Shown here piece after piece: positions 1 to 11,535 of a stretch of 64,000 bases of DNA (its first letter is position 1; each line of letters begins with the position of its first letter). Both the position numbers and the translations under genes were made by a program. A model generated the notes under the pieces. That model was not told the DNA's origin and did no database searches. It saw only the letters and a program-made list of their open reading frames with translations. Origin of the DNA: Geosiphon pyriformis (lineage: Eukaryota > Glomeromycota > Glomeromycetes > Archaeosporales > Geosiphonaceae); contig JAAOMT010000328.1 in the NCBI GenBank assembly GCA_016748015.1, positions 123,511 to 187,510 of the forward strand, written 5' to 3'.

Positions 1-458
1 GTTCATGTATCTGCTTGGGAGGCATGCTCGGGTTTATCTCGCTCTTCTTCATGTGTTTCATGATTGCTTTCTACTTGCATCTCTGATGTTGCTGTTGGTG
101 CAGCTCTATATAAAGGCTTTGTTTTCAAGAAGTGGTATTATAAATCTGTTGTTGTTTTTAAAGACCCTAAGATTGCAGCTTAAAATATCATGGCCTTTGT
201 GCATGAGTTTTGTTTTGTATTTTATAATGATGTTTGGCTGATGCATGCTAAGCACCAGACTATTATAGAAAAAGGTAGCATAATCCTGCGTAATGGTTTT
301 GTTTCTGTTTTAGTCTCTGGTCTTTCTTTGGTGCTTTTAGCCAGTGTGGTTAAGTTGTTGGGTATTGCTAATACATTTGGTGTTAATTTTGGGTTTCATA
401 AATCTTGTTTATTCTTTTTTGTGTAGATGACATGGTTTTAGTACATATAATAGCCTAG
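1..458 (+). pseudogene. LINE-A ORF2, C-terminal fragment
   Basis: Frame 1 reads the C-terminal region that follows the RNase H domain and Cys/His finger in the other LINE copies, including the stretches WEACSGLS and MAFVHEFCFVFYNDVWL. There are stops in frame at 61-63 and 178-180, and a one-base shift near 420. After the shift the normal end of the protein is reached at the stop at 456-458. It is a dead fragment. No catalytic domain is inside the window. Confidence 0.8.
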
Positions 459-595
459 TGTTGTCCTGACTAGCTTAAGTGGCTGGTCACGTGTAGAAAA
501 TGCATGATTCACATCTAGTTTAGATCATTTGTATAATGTATTATACTAGATAGTATTTGGATCTTACTTGTTAAATTAAATAAAAAAAAATTTAA
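459..595 (+). repeat. conserved LINE 3' tail (LINE-A copy)
   Basis: This tail contains CTGGTCACGTGTAG at about 484-497, then ATGCATGATTCACATCTAG and TTTAGATCATTTGTATAATG, and ends in poly(A). Closely related tails close the other LINEs at 628-765 (-), 17525-17660 (-), 31632-31760 (-), 39209-39349 (+) and 43566-43703 (-). Conservation beyond the stop codon suggests a site recognised by the element's own reverse transcriptase; that role is inferred. Confidence 0.75.
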
Positions 596-765
596 TTATT
601 TAAATTTATATTCTTAAAATATTATTATATTTTTTTTTATTTTTTTATTTTAACAAGTGAAGTCCAAACACTGTCTAGTACAATATATTAAAGAATCAAT
701 CTAAATTAGATATGAATTATGCATTTTTTATACATGACCAATTATTCAAGCCAATCAAAATAACA

Positions 766-3700
766 CTATGCACCTATATAAATTAAGACTGAATTTCCAA
801 CACCTGAAGAAAACAAACAAGATTTATAAAAACCAAAACTAGTACCAAATACTTTAGTAATACTAAGCAACTTAGTTACACCATTAGAGAACTTAAATAA
901 CAACCCAAAAACTGGAACTGGAGCTAAATTATCACATGATATAAGCCCATTTTTTTCCATGAATGCATAATGCTTAGCACAAATTAACCAAATTTCATTC
1001 CTAAAAACAAGACAAAAACCATACACAAAGTCCACAACTTTTTGACCTGTAACTTTGAAACTTTTAAAGACAGAAGCAGCTTCTTAAATCCAATTATTAA
1101 AGACAAAGTCCTTACAAAAAGCTGTGCATACTGTAATATTTGGAGCACAAAAGAACAACAACTAAGACACACATAAAAAAGAACAAGAAAAACCAAAAAG
1201 TGTATCCCAAACAACTGCATAAGCATTCAACAAACAGTAATGAACAGAATCATCAACTATACAAGAAAAAGCATAGTCCAAAACCTCAACATCATCACAA
1301 TACAAACACAACATACTGGAATAACACTTGTCATACAAATGCTTTTGAACAGCAACTGGCAGCCAATAGTGCAAAGCTTTCATGAAATATGTGCAGACAC
1401 CAGCAGTAGACTCATTAGTAAAACCAACAGTTATATACAAATTGGGATATTATACCAAAAATAAGCTAAATTAATCAATATTTGAGAACAAACTATTATT
1501 CAGAATCTTAGAACTAGAACCAATTTCCCAATGTATACAATAAACAGACTAAAAGATCTCATGAACAAAATATCTAGAATTACCAGAAATTATACTACCT
1601 TCAGCCAAAATATACTGTTCCTTTAATTGGAAGAGGAGGGGAGAGAAAGTATTAGGAAGAAAAAAAGGTGGCTTTAGCAAGAACATCAGCACATATATTA
1701 CCCAAAACATCTGAATGACTTTTTATTTTGCACCAGTTAACATCTAAATTTTTTCTCTGAATAATGTTTGCAATATGCTAATACTTAACTTAACAACAAT
1801 TTCTATAATTTGAATGTATTAGACCCAATTCTAATTTACATGTATTCAAAGTAATCTAACTGTTCATAAAAAAACAAACTAAACTATAAGATGGAATACA
1901 CTCAAGGACCAATACTATAGCTTACAACTCTGCCAAAATAGATGACATCAAACCAGAAATCTTAACACCCAAACCCAAGTTAATGTTCTTAAAAAAAACT
2001 ACTGCACCAGCTTTTATGCTAAGTTTTCCCAAATTTTTTAACAATCTATCTGTATAGACAAAAAGACCACCAACATCAACATTCAACAAACAATTGCAAA
2101 CTACTTCAAACTTACAAAACTTGAGAACATTTAAAGACCTAAGAACATTCAAAGAAAATACACACATGGAAGAGAAATCTATACCACTGAGAAAATTAAC
2201 AAAAAGCTTAAACTAGTTAAGAATTAGGCCATGTGAGTCCAGTCTTTTCTAATGCTTAAAAGTTTTTCAATTAAAAATAGCTCCATTTTTACCATGAAAC
2301 TGGTCCATAAAAGCAATGCTATACTGCTAAAGTGAAGAAAAAAACTTAAAAAATCTGGTCTTGCTAAGAATAATCAACATAGAAGTTCTATCATAAAGAC
2401 AAAAAGCATTGTTTATGTGGCCACCCAGAGACAAATTGTACTCAAGAAAAATATGAATCACACTTGCCAAAAAATTATTAGAAGTACTGATTCTAATACA
2501 AGTTGAGAACATTAAAGGATAAAGTAAACACCAAGACAAAATTTGCAAGTTATGAGACCTGTATAAAAACAAATGACCCAAAATCCCAATAGAATTTACA
2601 AAACACACAACAAAAACAACTTTGCTTTTAGCCTGAACTTGTTCAAAAGTCTTCAAACCATATAGCAAAAGGTGGTAAAGTGTGTTATTGGAGAAATTGA
2701 AAGGCAGACTGGACTTTGATTTCAAGCTCTTACAAATCAAAGCATTCCACTTATTATATACACCAGTAGGAACAAAGCTAAATTGCATCCTGTAGCTTAC
2801 TATAAAATAAAGAACTGCCAACACCAAATACAAAAACTGTTTATGAGAAATAGCTTTCTTTAGAACAAGATTGACAAAAAACCAGACATTCAAATGTGCT
2901 TTAGCCAAGCTAGGCTTTAACAAACTCTCAGTAGATAGAAAAATGCCCAAGTAGTGATGAAACTCTCTCTTTTTGGTGATGGAAATAGGCAAATTACTGA
3001 TTGATAAAAAAGAGCATTCAACTCTGCAATTAATAGGAATGACCACTATTTTGTTATTATTAACAGAAATGTCATTGATTCAAAAAAATTTACTAGCAAC
3101 ATTAAGAATGTGTTGGGTAGCAGTTTGGCTGCTACCAACTCAGATTGTATCATCAACAAAGGCACCAGCAGTGAGAAAAAATATCAATCCAGCTTGAGAT
3201 TCAAAATGACCAGTTTTGACAACAAAATAAGAATTCAATCTATATTTACACATACTCTTCTGTCTTTTAACTTCACACAGAAAAAAATCATAAAATATGC
3301 ACCAAAGAAAGAATAAAAACATCTTTTTTTGATCCAAACTATCATGTACTTGGTATCTATTTGTTAATCCAAAATCAGTTATTACTTTATTAACATGGTC
3401 ATTATGAATGCTGCCAAAAAACCTAATAAATTTGTTACACATTTTTATTCTAACTAGGCTCTTTCTTAGATGTTTTTACTTAACAGGATCATAAGCCTTC
3501 CACATATTCTGCAAAACCAGTCAGAGTTTATGGTTTTTCTTCAAGGCATTCTCAACTACTGAACCAAGGCAAAAATAAGAGATTGCATTGTTGTATCTTT
3601 TAAAACTAAAAAATTGTTTCTATAAAGAACATCAAAAGTGCTATATGTCAAAGAGATCTGGTTAAAAAGTATTTTGGAGAGTATTTTACAAGTAGTCTCA

Positions 3701-5439
3701 ATCAAAGTAATAGGTTGGGTATTCATAAGAACGTTTTTTCACTTATAAGATTTGAGAATCATTGAAACCCAAGCCTTTTTCTAAGTATTAGGCACTAATT
3801 CATAAGACAGACAAAAGTTCAAAAACACCAAAAGCATATCCAAAACAGATTTGTCACAATGTTTCCAAAGCTTATTCAAGATACCAGAAAGACCAACAGT
3901 TTTGCCATTAAGCAGATTAGAAACCATATTAAGCAACTCATCAAAACTAACTGGGCTTATTACATTTGAAAAAACATTTGAAAAAACATATTCCAATGGA
4001 TAATACTGACAGAATTAATTACCAGAGAGATCTGTAATTACTTTATGTTTTCTAGTCTAGCCTTCCATGATTACATCTATCTTAAACTTAATCAGATCAG
4101 GCTTTAGAACCAATTCATTATCAACAATCAGATGGTCTAATACTACTTTGTAAAAAAAATATTCTAATATATTCTTGATAGTATGACCCTTGTTTACTTC
4201 AAAATCCTTCATTTTTTTATTAATTGCTGCTTTAATCTGAGATTTCCTAACACATTTCAACTCCAACATCTTAAAGAAACAATAAAACTTTTTAATCTTG
4301 GCCAAAACTGACCTAATAATATCAAAATAAGACCCCAAAAGGAAAAAAAATTTTACTTCAAAGGCATAAACATTATTAAGATAGTCTTATATATCCAGTA
4401 ATAAAGCAAACTTATTTCAGAAAGCCAAATAAGAAGTTTTAATAATTTTAGACACTAAAAGTTTCAGCCTGTAAAATCTGGATGACTCCTTAGTAAAGAT
4501 ATTATTATAGTTTTTGAACCATTTTTTTCTAAAAATCTCTTTAGCTAACAGACATATAGTCTTGTAAATAGCATTTCACATTAAGTCTAAATCTGAGAAT
4601 CTTATAGCCATGAAAAACTTATTAGAAAACATTGTAGCATTCATTACTGTAGCTTTCTTAAACTTGGTTTATTTGACAATATTAGCATTTTTAAAATTAA
4701 ACTTCCAATAATCCCTATTTGCATGTTTGCAAAAAGAGCTTAATTGCATATTTAAAAGTCTTCTCAAATCCATTGACATAGTAACTGCACAGTAATCAAT
4801 ATTAAAGTATTTATTGACATTCATAATATTACAATACACTATTGCATTAATTAAATTTGAAAAAACAAACATATAATTAATCATTTTTTTAGCACCTCTT
4901 GACTTTTTCTATATAGAATTCCTAGTGATCAAACTATCTGATAAAGAATTGACCAACTCTAAATCAAGGCACTTCCTAAAACTTGCATTTTTTTTAGACT
5001 TATTTTCATTGAAATCCCCACCCAAAACCACAAAACTGTTAAAGTTGATCTTTAAAGCCAACTCAAACCTAATTTCAACAGAAGCACCAGCATATAAGCC
5101 CAAAATTGTAACCAAAAGCTTGCCTTTAAAGAAAAACTGAACTAAAATAAGACAACCAGAAACCTCCTCAATCTTAGAAGCATAACAAATCAAGAAACTG
5201 TTTATAACTATTGCTACTTTAGCTTTAAGAAAACTTTTATTCAAATCAGAAATAAAATTTTGCATTCCATCAAACTTATTTGTAATCTATGGCCTAATGC
5301 TTAATCTCAACTTTATTTCTGTTATAATAGAAATCATATTACCAGAATTAAAATATCAGTGCACAATATTCTTCTGTTTGGCAAAAATGTTAATGCCATA
5401 AACATTACATGTAACTATCTTTCAGATCAAATCACTCAT
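766..5439 (-). pseudogene. LINE-B ORF2 (endonuclease / RT / RNase H), broken
   Basis: The start ATG at 5437-5439 overlaps the ORF1 stop as TAATG. The endonuclease segment contains VLGGDFNENKSKK (near 5070-5000). The RT region includes the loop AFVDDTI near 3140-3165, so the catalytic Asp pair is kept. A degraded RNase H segment reading LFVYTDRLLKNLG lies near 2040-2070, followed by the C-terminal domain. Stops are scattered throughout and the frame changes twice. The length and domain order match the better copies, so this is a decayed full ORF2, not a different gene. Confidence 0.8.
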
Positions 5440-7283
5440 TAAAAAAAAGAATTTATTAGAGAAACTAAGCCAGTACATAACCAATCTAATCTTTCTAAAA
5501 CCAAATTAACTGAAACTTTAAGAGTGACTATTTTTGATTTCAAACTATTCACCTTAGTGGTTAGAACTTTAGAACTGCTTAAATCTAATTTTATTGTATT
5601 AACACTTACAACTGATAAAAAAAAAATTGGAAAAACTTGTGAATTACCTAAAGCCATATTTATATCCAAATCCACATTCAAAAACACAATCTTAGTATAA
5701 GAAAAAGGTTGTAAAACAGATATCAGAGGCTTCAGATTAATCATACTCAACTTTTTTATAATGTTCGAAACCTAATCAGTCAAAAGCTCTAAAAAACATT
5801 CCAGAAAAGCCAAATAATCACCAATTGATAAAACATTATTGAAAACCAATACACTTTCTTTTTTATCCAAAACACCAGAAACAGAAAAATAAGGACCAGA
5901 TTCAAGACTGATATTATTAAGAAAGACAGCAAATAAGACCACCTGAACCCATGTTTTGCCACCAAAAGAAACTAAGTAAGCCACTAGAGCCTGTTTTTTC
6001 TTATATATGTTTACCAAATGAACATGATCTTGAAAACTAAAAGTTTTTTTTTTATAACTACCCAAATTTTCATGAGTCAAACACCTATTAAAAACATGAT
6101 CTAATTGTTGACATTTGGCACAATAAGCCAAAAAAAAACCAGCCCAGCACAAATTCACATTTTTGAACACTGGAATAGAACCAATAGCAGCCAATTTAGA
6201 TGCTTCATTAACAAAACACACTATTATATACTTATTATGTACATATAAGTTGAGATTGTGACCAATGAAGCAAATTTTTTCATCATAGAATGACAACAGA
6301 TCAGAAAAATTATGAACAGTAGTACCAATTAACAAGATATATAATAAAGTCTAATGTTAATCTCTGAATATCCATGTTTGTTTATTATTAACAGTTTTTG
6401 TTATATGCACTAAATTCTTTCTCATAAGAACTGACTATTTGGAAGCAACTAGACTGACAACATCTATTGATCCAAACTCCATTAGTTTTTTGTCAAAGAC
6501 CAATTAATCACATTTTAATTGAAGTAATTTTACCAAATTTGGAAAAAACTGATTCTACAACCAATCTAAGAAAATTAACTGGGATCTTCTTAACAATTAC
6601 TTCTTAATCTGATCAGCTGTTTACTTTTCTTATCTTATTATTGACCAAAATTTTCTCATTAACAATCAAATCTCTTGTCTTATTTAAACTAGATTCTGAA
6701 GTAAAAAATAATTTAATAATTCCTGGAAATTTTGAAGGAGTTAAAGCCTCTTCAAAACCATTAATATAATAAAAAATCTTTTTCAAATTCAATAATTTAT
6801 CAATATTGGTTTTGCCAGGTACAGCAGAAAGCTTAATATATAATACAAAAAATTTTGTCAAATTAAAACTCCATTTCTCTGAAACATGTAATTCAACCAA
6901 ATGGATTTGCTGGAAACCATTAAATTTAGCCAATAGAAGCATTAAAACATTATTGTTATCACTTAAATTTTCAAAAGACAAAGCTTTCAGTAAGTAATCC
7001 AGAATGTAAGTTTAAGTGCAAGTTTTCTATGGCATTATGTTATCTATGTCTTTGTCAACCACCAAAGCATCTGAATCTGCATAGCTGGTTTTTTCAACTA
7101 CCATGTTCCTTATATTTTTAACATCCAATAAGCCACTAATACTACTAGCTTTGCTGTTAATCTTACTTCTCCAAGACATCACAGACTTTTTACCAAATAA
7201 ATTCATATTCTTAAGTTTTAACAGACTGATGGATAAGTTAACTACACTAGCACTTGCACCAAATATTTTTGGTTTTTTGTAAA
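5439..7283 (-). pseudogene. LINE-B ORF1 (nucleic-acid-binding protein), broken
   Basis: The middle part (6981-6613) reads LTPSKFPGIIKLFFTSESS, which matches STPSKFPDIVRASFTSESS in LINE-G. The 6335-5772 part carries a zinc knuckle, CAKCQQLDHVFNRC (C-x2-C-x4-H-x4-C). The C-terminal part (5750-5439) ends in a TAA that overlaps the ORF2 ATG. The N-terminus is separated from its 5' leader by the Gypsy insertion. ORF1 proteins of this kind coat element RNA in known LINEs. This copy has several stops and cannot make the whole protein. Confidence 0.75.
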
Positions 7284-7287
7284 ATGT
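7284..7287. repeat. target site duplication ATGT (left copy)
   Basis: The four bases ATGT directly precede the 5' LTR and recur directly after the 3' LTR at 17151-17154. Confidence 0.85.
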
Positions 7288-8267
7288 TGTTACCAGACAA
7301 AATTAGAGATATTATTTAGCATGAAATTATCTTTATAATTCCCATCATTAATTAACATATATTATCGTTTCAAATTATCACTTATTACATTAGCAAAATA
7401 TCCAAAATTATTATTTAATTAATAACCCAATTTGTATATAACACAAATGTAATCTAAGTGCAATGATCAATCATGCAATACCCCGAACTATGTAACATTT
7501 AAAAAGTTTGCCAAAATTTGTAGAAATTTGCCGAAATAATTGATAGTTCACCGAAATATCTAACAGTTTGCAGAAATAACTTGTAGTTTGCCAAAATGTA
7601 TCTTTAGTTCAGTGAAATTGTAGAAAATAGCAAAGTTCAAGTTCATAGAATAGTGTTACAACAAGTTGTATAAAAGTGGAATTTTTCTCTTCGAGAAAAT
7701 GTATCTTACTTTAGATTTATCACTTAGAACCATTCCTACACACACAAAAAAAAATAAATATCAAATAATTCGAAAAACCAAATTCTTTAATTAGTGCACT
7801 TGAAAAATCCTCAAAACCCAACTAATGTTTTGAAATTGATTAGCTACCAATTTCAGTAAACTGTTAATGACTCCAGGCCTGGATAGAAAACGTTTCCCTT
7901 GATAAAATCTTATTTCTTTTACATTTCTTTTATTTTTCTTTTTTTTTCTTATTACAATCATTAGGGTAGCCTACAGACGAGATTCCTGTAGAAGAGTTGA
8001 CTTTTACAGCAAAGTAACTACACATTTTTAGTGAGCTTCCAGATAAGCAATTCCTGGGAAAGAGTTGACATTTACTACAATGTAACTACATAAAGTAACT
8101 GGCAAGGAATTGGCCATTCCACTTATAAGCCCAGCAGTTCAAATTATAGGAGATAATTTGAAGATAAATTCAGTTACTGGGGGTTCAACCACATCCAGAA
8201 AACGTGAATTCACAGCAAACAAGTATTAACAACATTTAAGAAAAGAGACCAAAAACCTCTGGTAACA
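7288..8267 (+). repeat. 5' LTR (980 bp)
   Basis: The LTR is bounded by TGTTACCAGA at 7288-7297 and its inverted copy TCTGGTAACA at 8258-8267. It is the same length as the 3' LTR. Differences between the two that I compared by eye are nearly all transitions, often at CpG. Around 7505-7625 it contains degenerate repeats built on GTTCRCCGAAAT. Confidence 0.95.
7500..7625 (+). repeat. degenerate tandem repeats inside the LTR
   Basis: About six imperfect units of 20-30 bases share a core like AGTTCACCGAAATA or AGTTTGCCAAAATT. The same array is in the 3' LTR (16383-16507) and starts again in the LTR at the right edge (63950-64000). The units differ mainly by CCGAAA becoming CTGAAA or CCAAAA. A position upstream of the likely transcription start would fit enhancer repeats, but that role is inferred. 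Confidence 0.7.
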
Positions 8268-8269
8268 TT

Positions 8270-8287
8270 TGGTGCTTTCCTATGGAA
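8270..8287 (+). promoter_or_regulatory. candidate primer binding site
   Basis: Two bases after the 5' LTR the sequence is TGGTGCTTTCCTATGGAA. It begins with TGG, the complement of a tRNA CCA end, at the right distance. I cannot name the matching tRNA from memory. The site overlaps the probable gag start codon at 8282. Confidence 0.5.
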
Positions 8288-10111
8288 ACAACACAGCAAA
8301 AACAAATTCAAAGTGGTGACCACACCAGACACAACAACTCTAGAGTATTACCAGTCAATTTACACCCACTGCAAGTAAAGATTCAACATTCCAGACAAAA
8401 TTGAAGTTGTCAAGAAATCAGTATACCAATACATTGAAAACTGCATCACAATATATCAGAAGTTAGAAGCAATCTTTACAATAATTTAGCACACTATTTA
8501 CAGTTGGGAACTGAAAATCTTAACAGTGAAACACTTGCCACTTACTTTCAAGAACTTAATTTTAACATTATCAAGTACTGTGAAGAAACATATCCAGTGC
8601 AGTTTCAATACTCTATTGATTTTGAATCAAAGACAGAAACAAGCAACAAAAGCAAACAAAAATTGAAGCAATACTCAAAAACCACTCCAAATACCCCAAT
8701 ACTACTAAAAACAACTGCCAAACACTTACAAACACCTGAACAAGAAACCAGTTCAAAACTTCCACTTACTATCACACCTTTTCCAGCTTTACTTGCACAA
8801 GCACAAACACCTAATTCACCCTTAAATTGATTTGCAAGACTAGAAGATTTTACATCACTCAGAAGTTTCACCAGACAACAAGAATCCCTTCAAACTAGTT
8901 CCAATCTCCTTGACTTTCTAGCTGAAAATTGAAGTGAACACTCTGAGACAGCAGCAAATGAAGAAAACGACTCTGAAATATCTGAAGAAGAATCAATAGA
9001 CAGTGAAAACGAAGAAGACAAAATGACAGCATACATTGCAAAAATCCTTGAATTCAATAAAGAAGACATTGAAACCAGTCCCCAAGAATAGCTCGACCAG
9101 ATTACTAAAGCTGGAGATGCAAATGGATGGAATGCTGCCAGAATATTAAGAACAATTCCCTACTTTCTCAAAAGAACAGCAGACGAATGGTTTGAAAACT
9201 TGACCACCCTTTTTAATAACTGGACAGCTTTTAAAACTGCCTTCTTAGAACCATTTACCAATAACAACACCTCAATTACTCTTCAAAATTGTTTTCGCAA
9301 TATCAAACAAGAATCCTCCGAATCTGTTATGACTTACATTGGGAAATTCAACAAACTTCTCAGACAAATTCGCCAACTTGAAACTAATGATTATTATTCC
9401 AATGCTCAAATCTTGGATTAATTTATTGCTGGTTTAAAGGATAAACTGATTAAAAAGATTTGCCCACATGCCCCAGAAGATTTAAACTCTGCCATTCAGC
9501 ATGCAAAGAGATATGAAATGGCCATGGAAGAAGCCAATTGTACAAAACTCGTGAACTTAGCCATTGGAGAAACCAGCTCAGCAGCTGAAGAGAAAATTGA
9601 CCAATTCACAAAGAAAGTCGAAAACTATTTCACCAACCAACAACAATAGCAATCCCAAAGATATCAACCACTCCAAAAACGGAATCAAAACAATTTTACA
9701 TTATCCTCTAATAACCAGTCTCAGAGTTGCCATTACTGTAGAATTCCTGACCACTGGAAAAGAGATTGCAGAAAGCTACAATGAGACCAACAAAATAGAA
9801 GTAATCAATATTACCTCCCACCACAGCAATTTTATTATCAACCACCATCACCAGCTTACTATCTACCAAGACCCCAATATCAAAGTAACTATTATTAGCC
9901 TGTCCCACAGCCAATTCAACAGCAATACCAACAACCACCCACACAACATTATCAAGTATCTGCTCGAAGACTGATTACACAAAATCAATTCACACCACAA
10001 AACTGATACCAAGTAAACAACAATAGAATCAGTTCGAACAACCAATTAGTTCTCTGAAATTCCACTCAACCAAGACCCAACCACTATCACACTCAACTCA
10101 GTTATTTAACA
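8282..10111 (+). pseudogene. Gypsy Gag (capsid and zinc knuckle), broken
   Basis: Frame 2 opens at ATG 8282 (METTQQKQIQ), 14 bases after the LTR. It shows a long polar N-terminal region, an acidic stretch near 8985-9030, and a capsid segment near 9118-9420 with WNAARILRTIPYF, TADEWFENL and FNNWTAFKTAF, typical of the retrotransposon Gag family. A zinc knuckle CHYCRIPDHWKRDC lies at 9728-9769. A Gln/Tyr/Pro-rich linker leads to the protease. About ten stops lie in frame, the first two at 8403 and 8436, several replacing Gln or Arg. The reading frame itself is never shifted. Gag packages element RNA; this copy could make only short pieces. Confidence 0.85.
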
Positions 10112-10740
10112 ATGCCAGAAGAACAGGATTTTTACTATACTGCACCCTCAGAAGGTAGAGCTGCAGCACAACAACAAAACCCTTTCTATACTCCCACCAC
10201 AATTCCACCAGCCAGAATCACTGAAAACACCAACCTTTCAGATATATTCTCTTTTGAGTTTGAAGCAAATGAGTCACCATTCTTGCTTAGCAATGCAGCC
10301 GCCAATGAACAAAAAGCAATCATGACTATGTACATTGAAGCAGAAGTCGAAGGAAAGACAATTCACTTGATCCTAGACAGTGGATCCACTAAAAGCATTA
10401 TTACCTACCAGTTAATGCAACAGTTAAAGAGAAATGTCGACTGACCAGCTCAAACAATAATCGTTACTGCTGATGGCATGAAAAAGACCCCAGTAGGAGA
10501 AATTGACAATTTTCCATTCACTCTTGATGAATTACCATTCCAGTCAAAGTTCTTGTAATAGACGTGCCCCAGTATCAAGCCCTTGTTGGAAATGATTGGC
10601 TCCAAAAAGCCAATGCAAAATTAGACTGGGAAACCCAAGAATTATAACTCTTCTATCAAGAACAATATACCCAAGTACCCGCTATTTGTGGTACATTCAA
10701 CAAATGCTCTAAGAAAGTCCTGGCTTTTGAATTCAAACCA
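10112..10740 (+). pseudogene. Gypsy aspartic protease, broken
   Basis: The active-site motif LILDSGSTKSIITYQL lies at about 10369-10416 in frame 2. A stop at 10442-10444 follows. The frame then moves to frame 1 near 10544, after which VLVIDVPQYQALVGNDWL reads on; the GNDWL motif marks the end of the Ty3-type protease fold. Because the change lies between two halves of one domain, I read it as a one-base deletion and not as programmed frameshifting. In an intact element this enzyme cuts the Gag-Pol polyprotein. Confidence 0.85.
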
Positions 10741-11535
10741 GAAGAGGAAAAACCCATCATTAAAACGTTTATGGCACTTGGATCAACCTCCAATTGGGCT
10801 GATGAAACTGAACAACAGTACTTTTCAATGAATGATTCTCTTAAAACAAAAGAACCAGTGACAACCAGATGGAACGTCCCCTATTTAAAACCAGAACTAC
10901 GAAAACAATGCTCTTACATTCCACTCAAATGCAAAGATTGCCACAAGAAACTTTCATCAATGAGAGCCTGCATTTCACTTGAAGAAGAATATGAAAATCA
11001 TACTTGTTATTACTGCAAGGCTTGTCACAGAAAACGATGGGGCCATCTAATAAAAAGAAGTGGAAAATGGGACAACACCCCTTGTTTGACTTGTGGAGAT
11101 ATGCTACCAGAAGAATACAATTGGATTGATGTAGCAATGAGAGGAAAAGTCTGCGATCAGACCTGTCAATATGCTTTATCAATTTCAGAAAAAGTAAAAA
11201 AAGGAACACCCTTTAATGTGGCATACAACAGTGCTTTCAACAAACTTTATCACTACCCCCATGATGCCAAGATGATTTTCAACCTAGCAATAGCATTAAT
11301 TAATGGAGCTACCAAAGAAAATGTCTGTCAAATAAAGGAAGCAGAATACATTGAATACACGATGGAATTAGCTGGATTCAATTATGAAGATGAAGTAGAA
11401 GTCTACCACCAAATTGCAAGTCACACCTACCCAACCCAAAAAGCTCAAATTTAACAATTAGAGCAAATGAACATTAGGCTATGTGAAGAATGCATTATGC
11501 CTTGTGATGAACAGTGGTGTCCTGAATGCTATGCT
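10741..11535 (+). pseudogene. cysteine-rich insert in Pol, function unknown
   Basis: Between protease and dUTPase, Pol carries a region I do not recognise as a standard Ty3 domain. It has repeated Cys pairs: CKDC (10933), CYYCKAC (about 11005), CLTC (11083), CDQTC (about 11152), and after a TAA at 11452 CEEC, CDEQWCPEC. The spacing suggests two to four zinc-ribbon-like modules, with a helical, Cys-poor stretch near 11200-11450. The reading frame from about 10558 to 11451 has only one stop. Nucleic-acid or protein binding is possible, but nothing in the sequence decides it. Confidence 0.6.

Larger units (their letters stand above)
1..595 (+). mobile_element. LINE-A: 3' end of a non-LTR retrotransposon
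   Basis: Only the last part of the element lies in the window; the rest is beyond the left edge. It holds the C-terminus of ORF2, a conserved 3' tail and a short A-rich end near 583-595. The tail is recognisably the same as those of the other LINEs here. It faces LINE-B tail to tail, with about 30 bases between them. Confidence 0.85.
628..7287 (-). mobile_element. LINE-B: non-LTR retrotransposon, split by the Gypsy element
   Basis: The conserved 3' tail and a poly(T) run lie at 628-765. ORF2 runs back from 5439 and ORF1 from about 7283. The element is interrupted at 7287 by the Gypsy element, and its 5' end continues at 17155. It is one of the more decayed copies, with many stops and two frame changes in ORF2 (between about 3780 and 3442, and between about 1922 and 1440). 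Its ORF1 resembles that of LINE-G more than those of LINE-E and LINE-F. Confidence 0.85.

Noticed and set aside
7500-7625. CRISPR-like repeat array
   Set aside because: Degenerate, short, spacer-less units inside an LTR of a eukaryotic retrotransposon.
10440-10560. Programmed ribosomal frameshift between Gag-protease and Pol
   Set aside because: The frame change lies inside the protease domain between DSG and GNDWL, and a stop precedes it; a one-base deletion explains it better.
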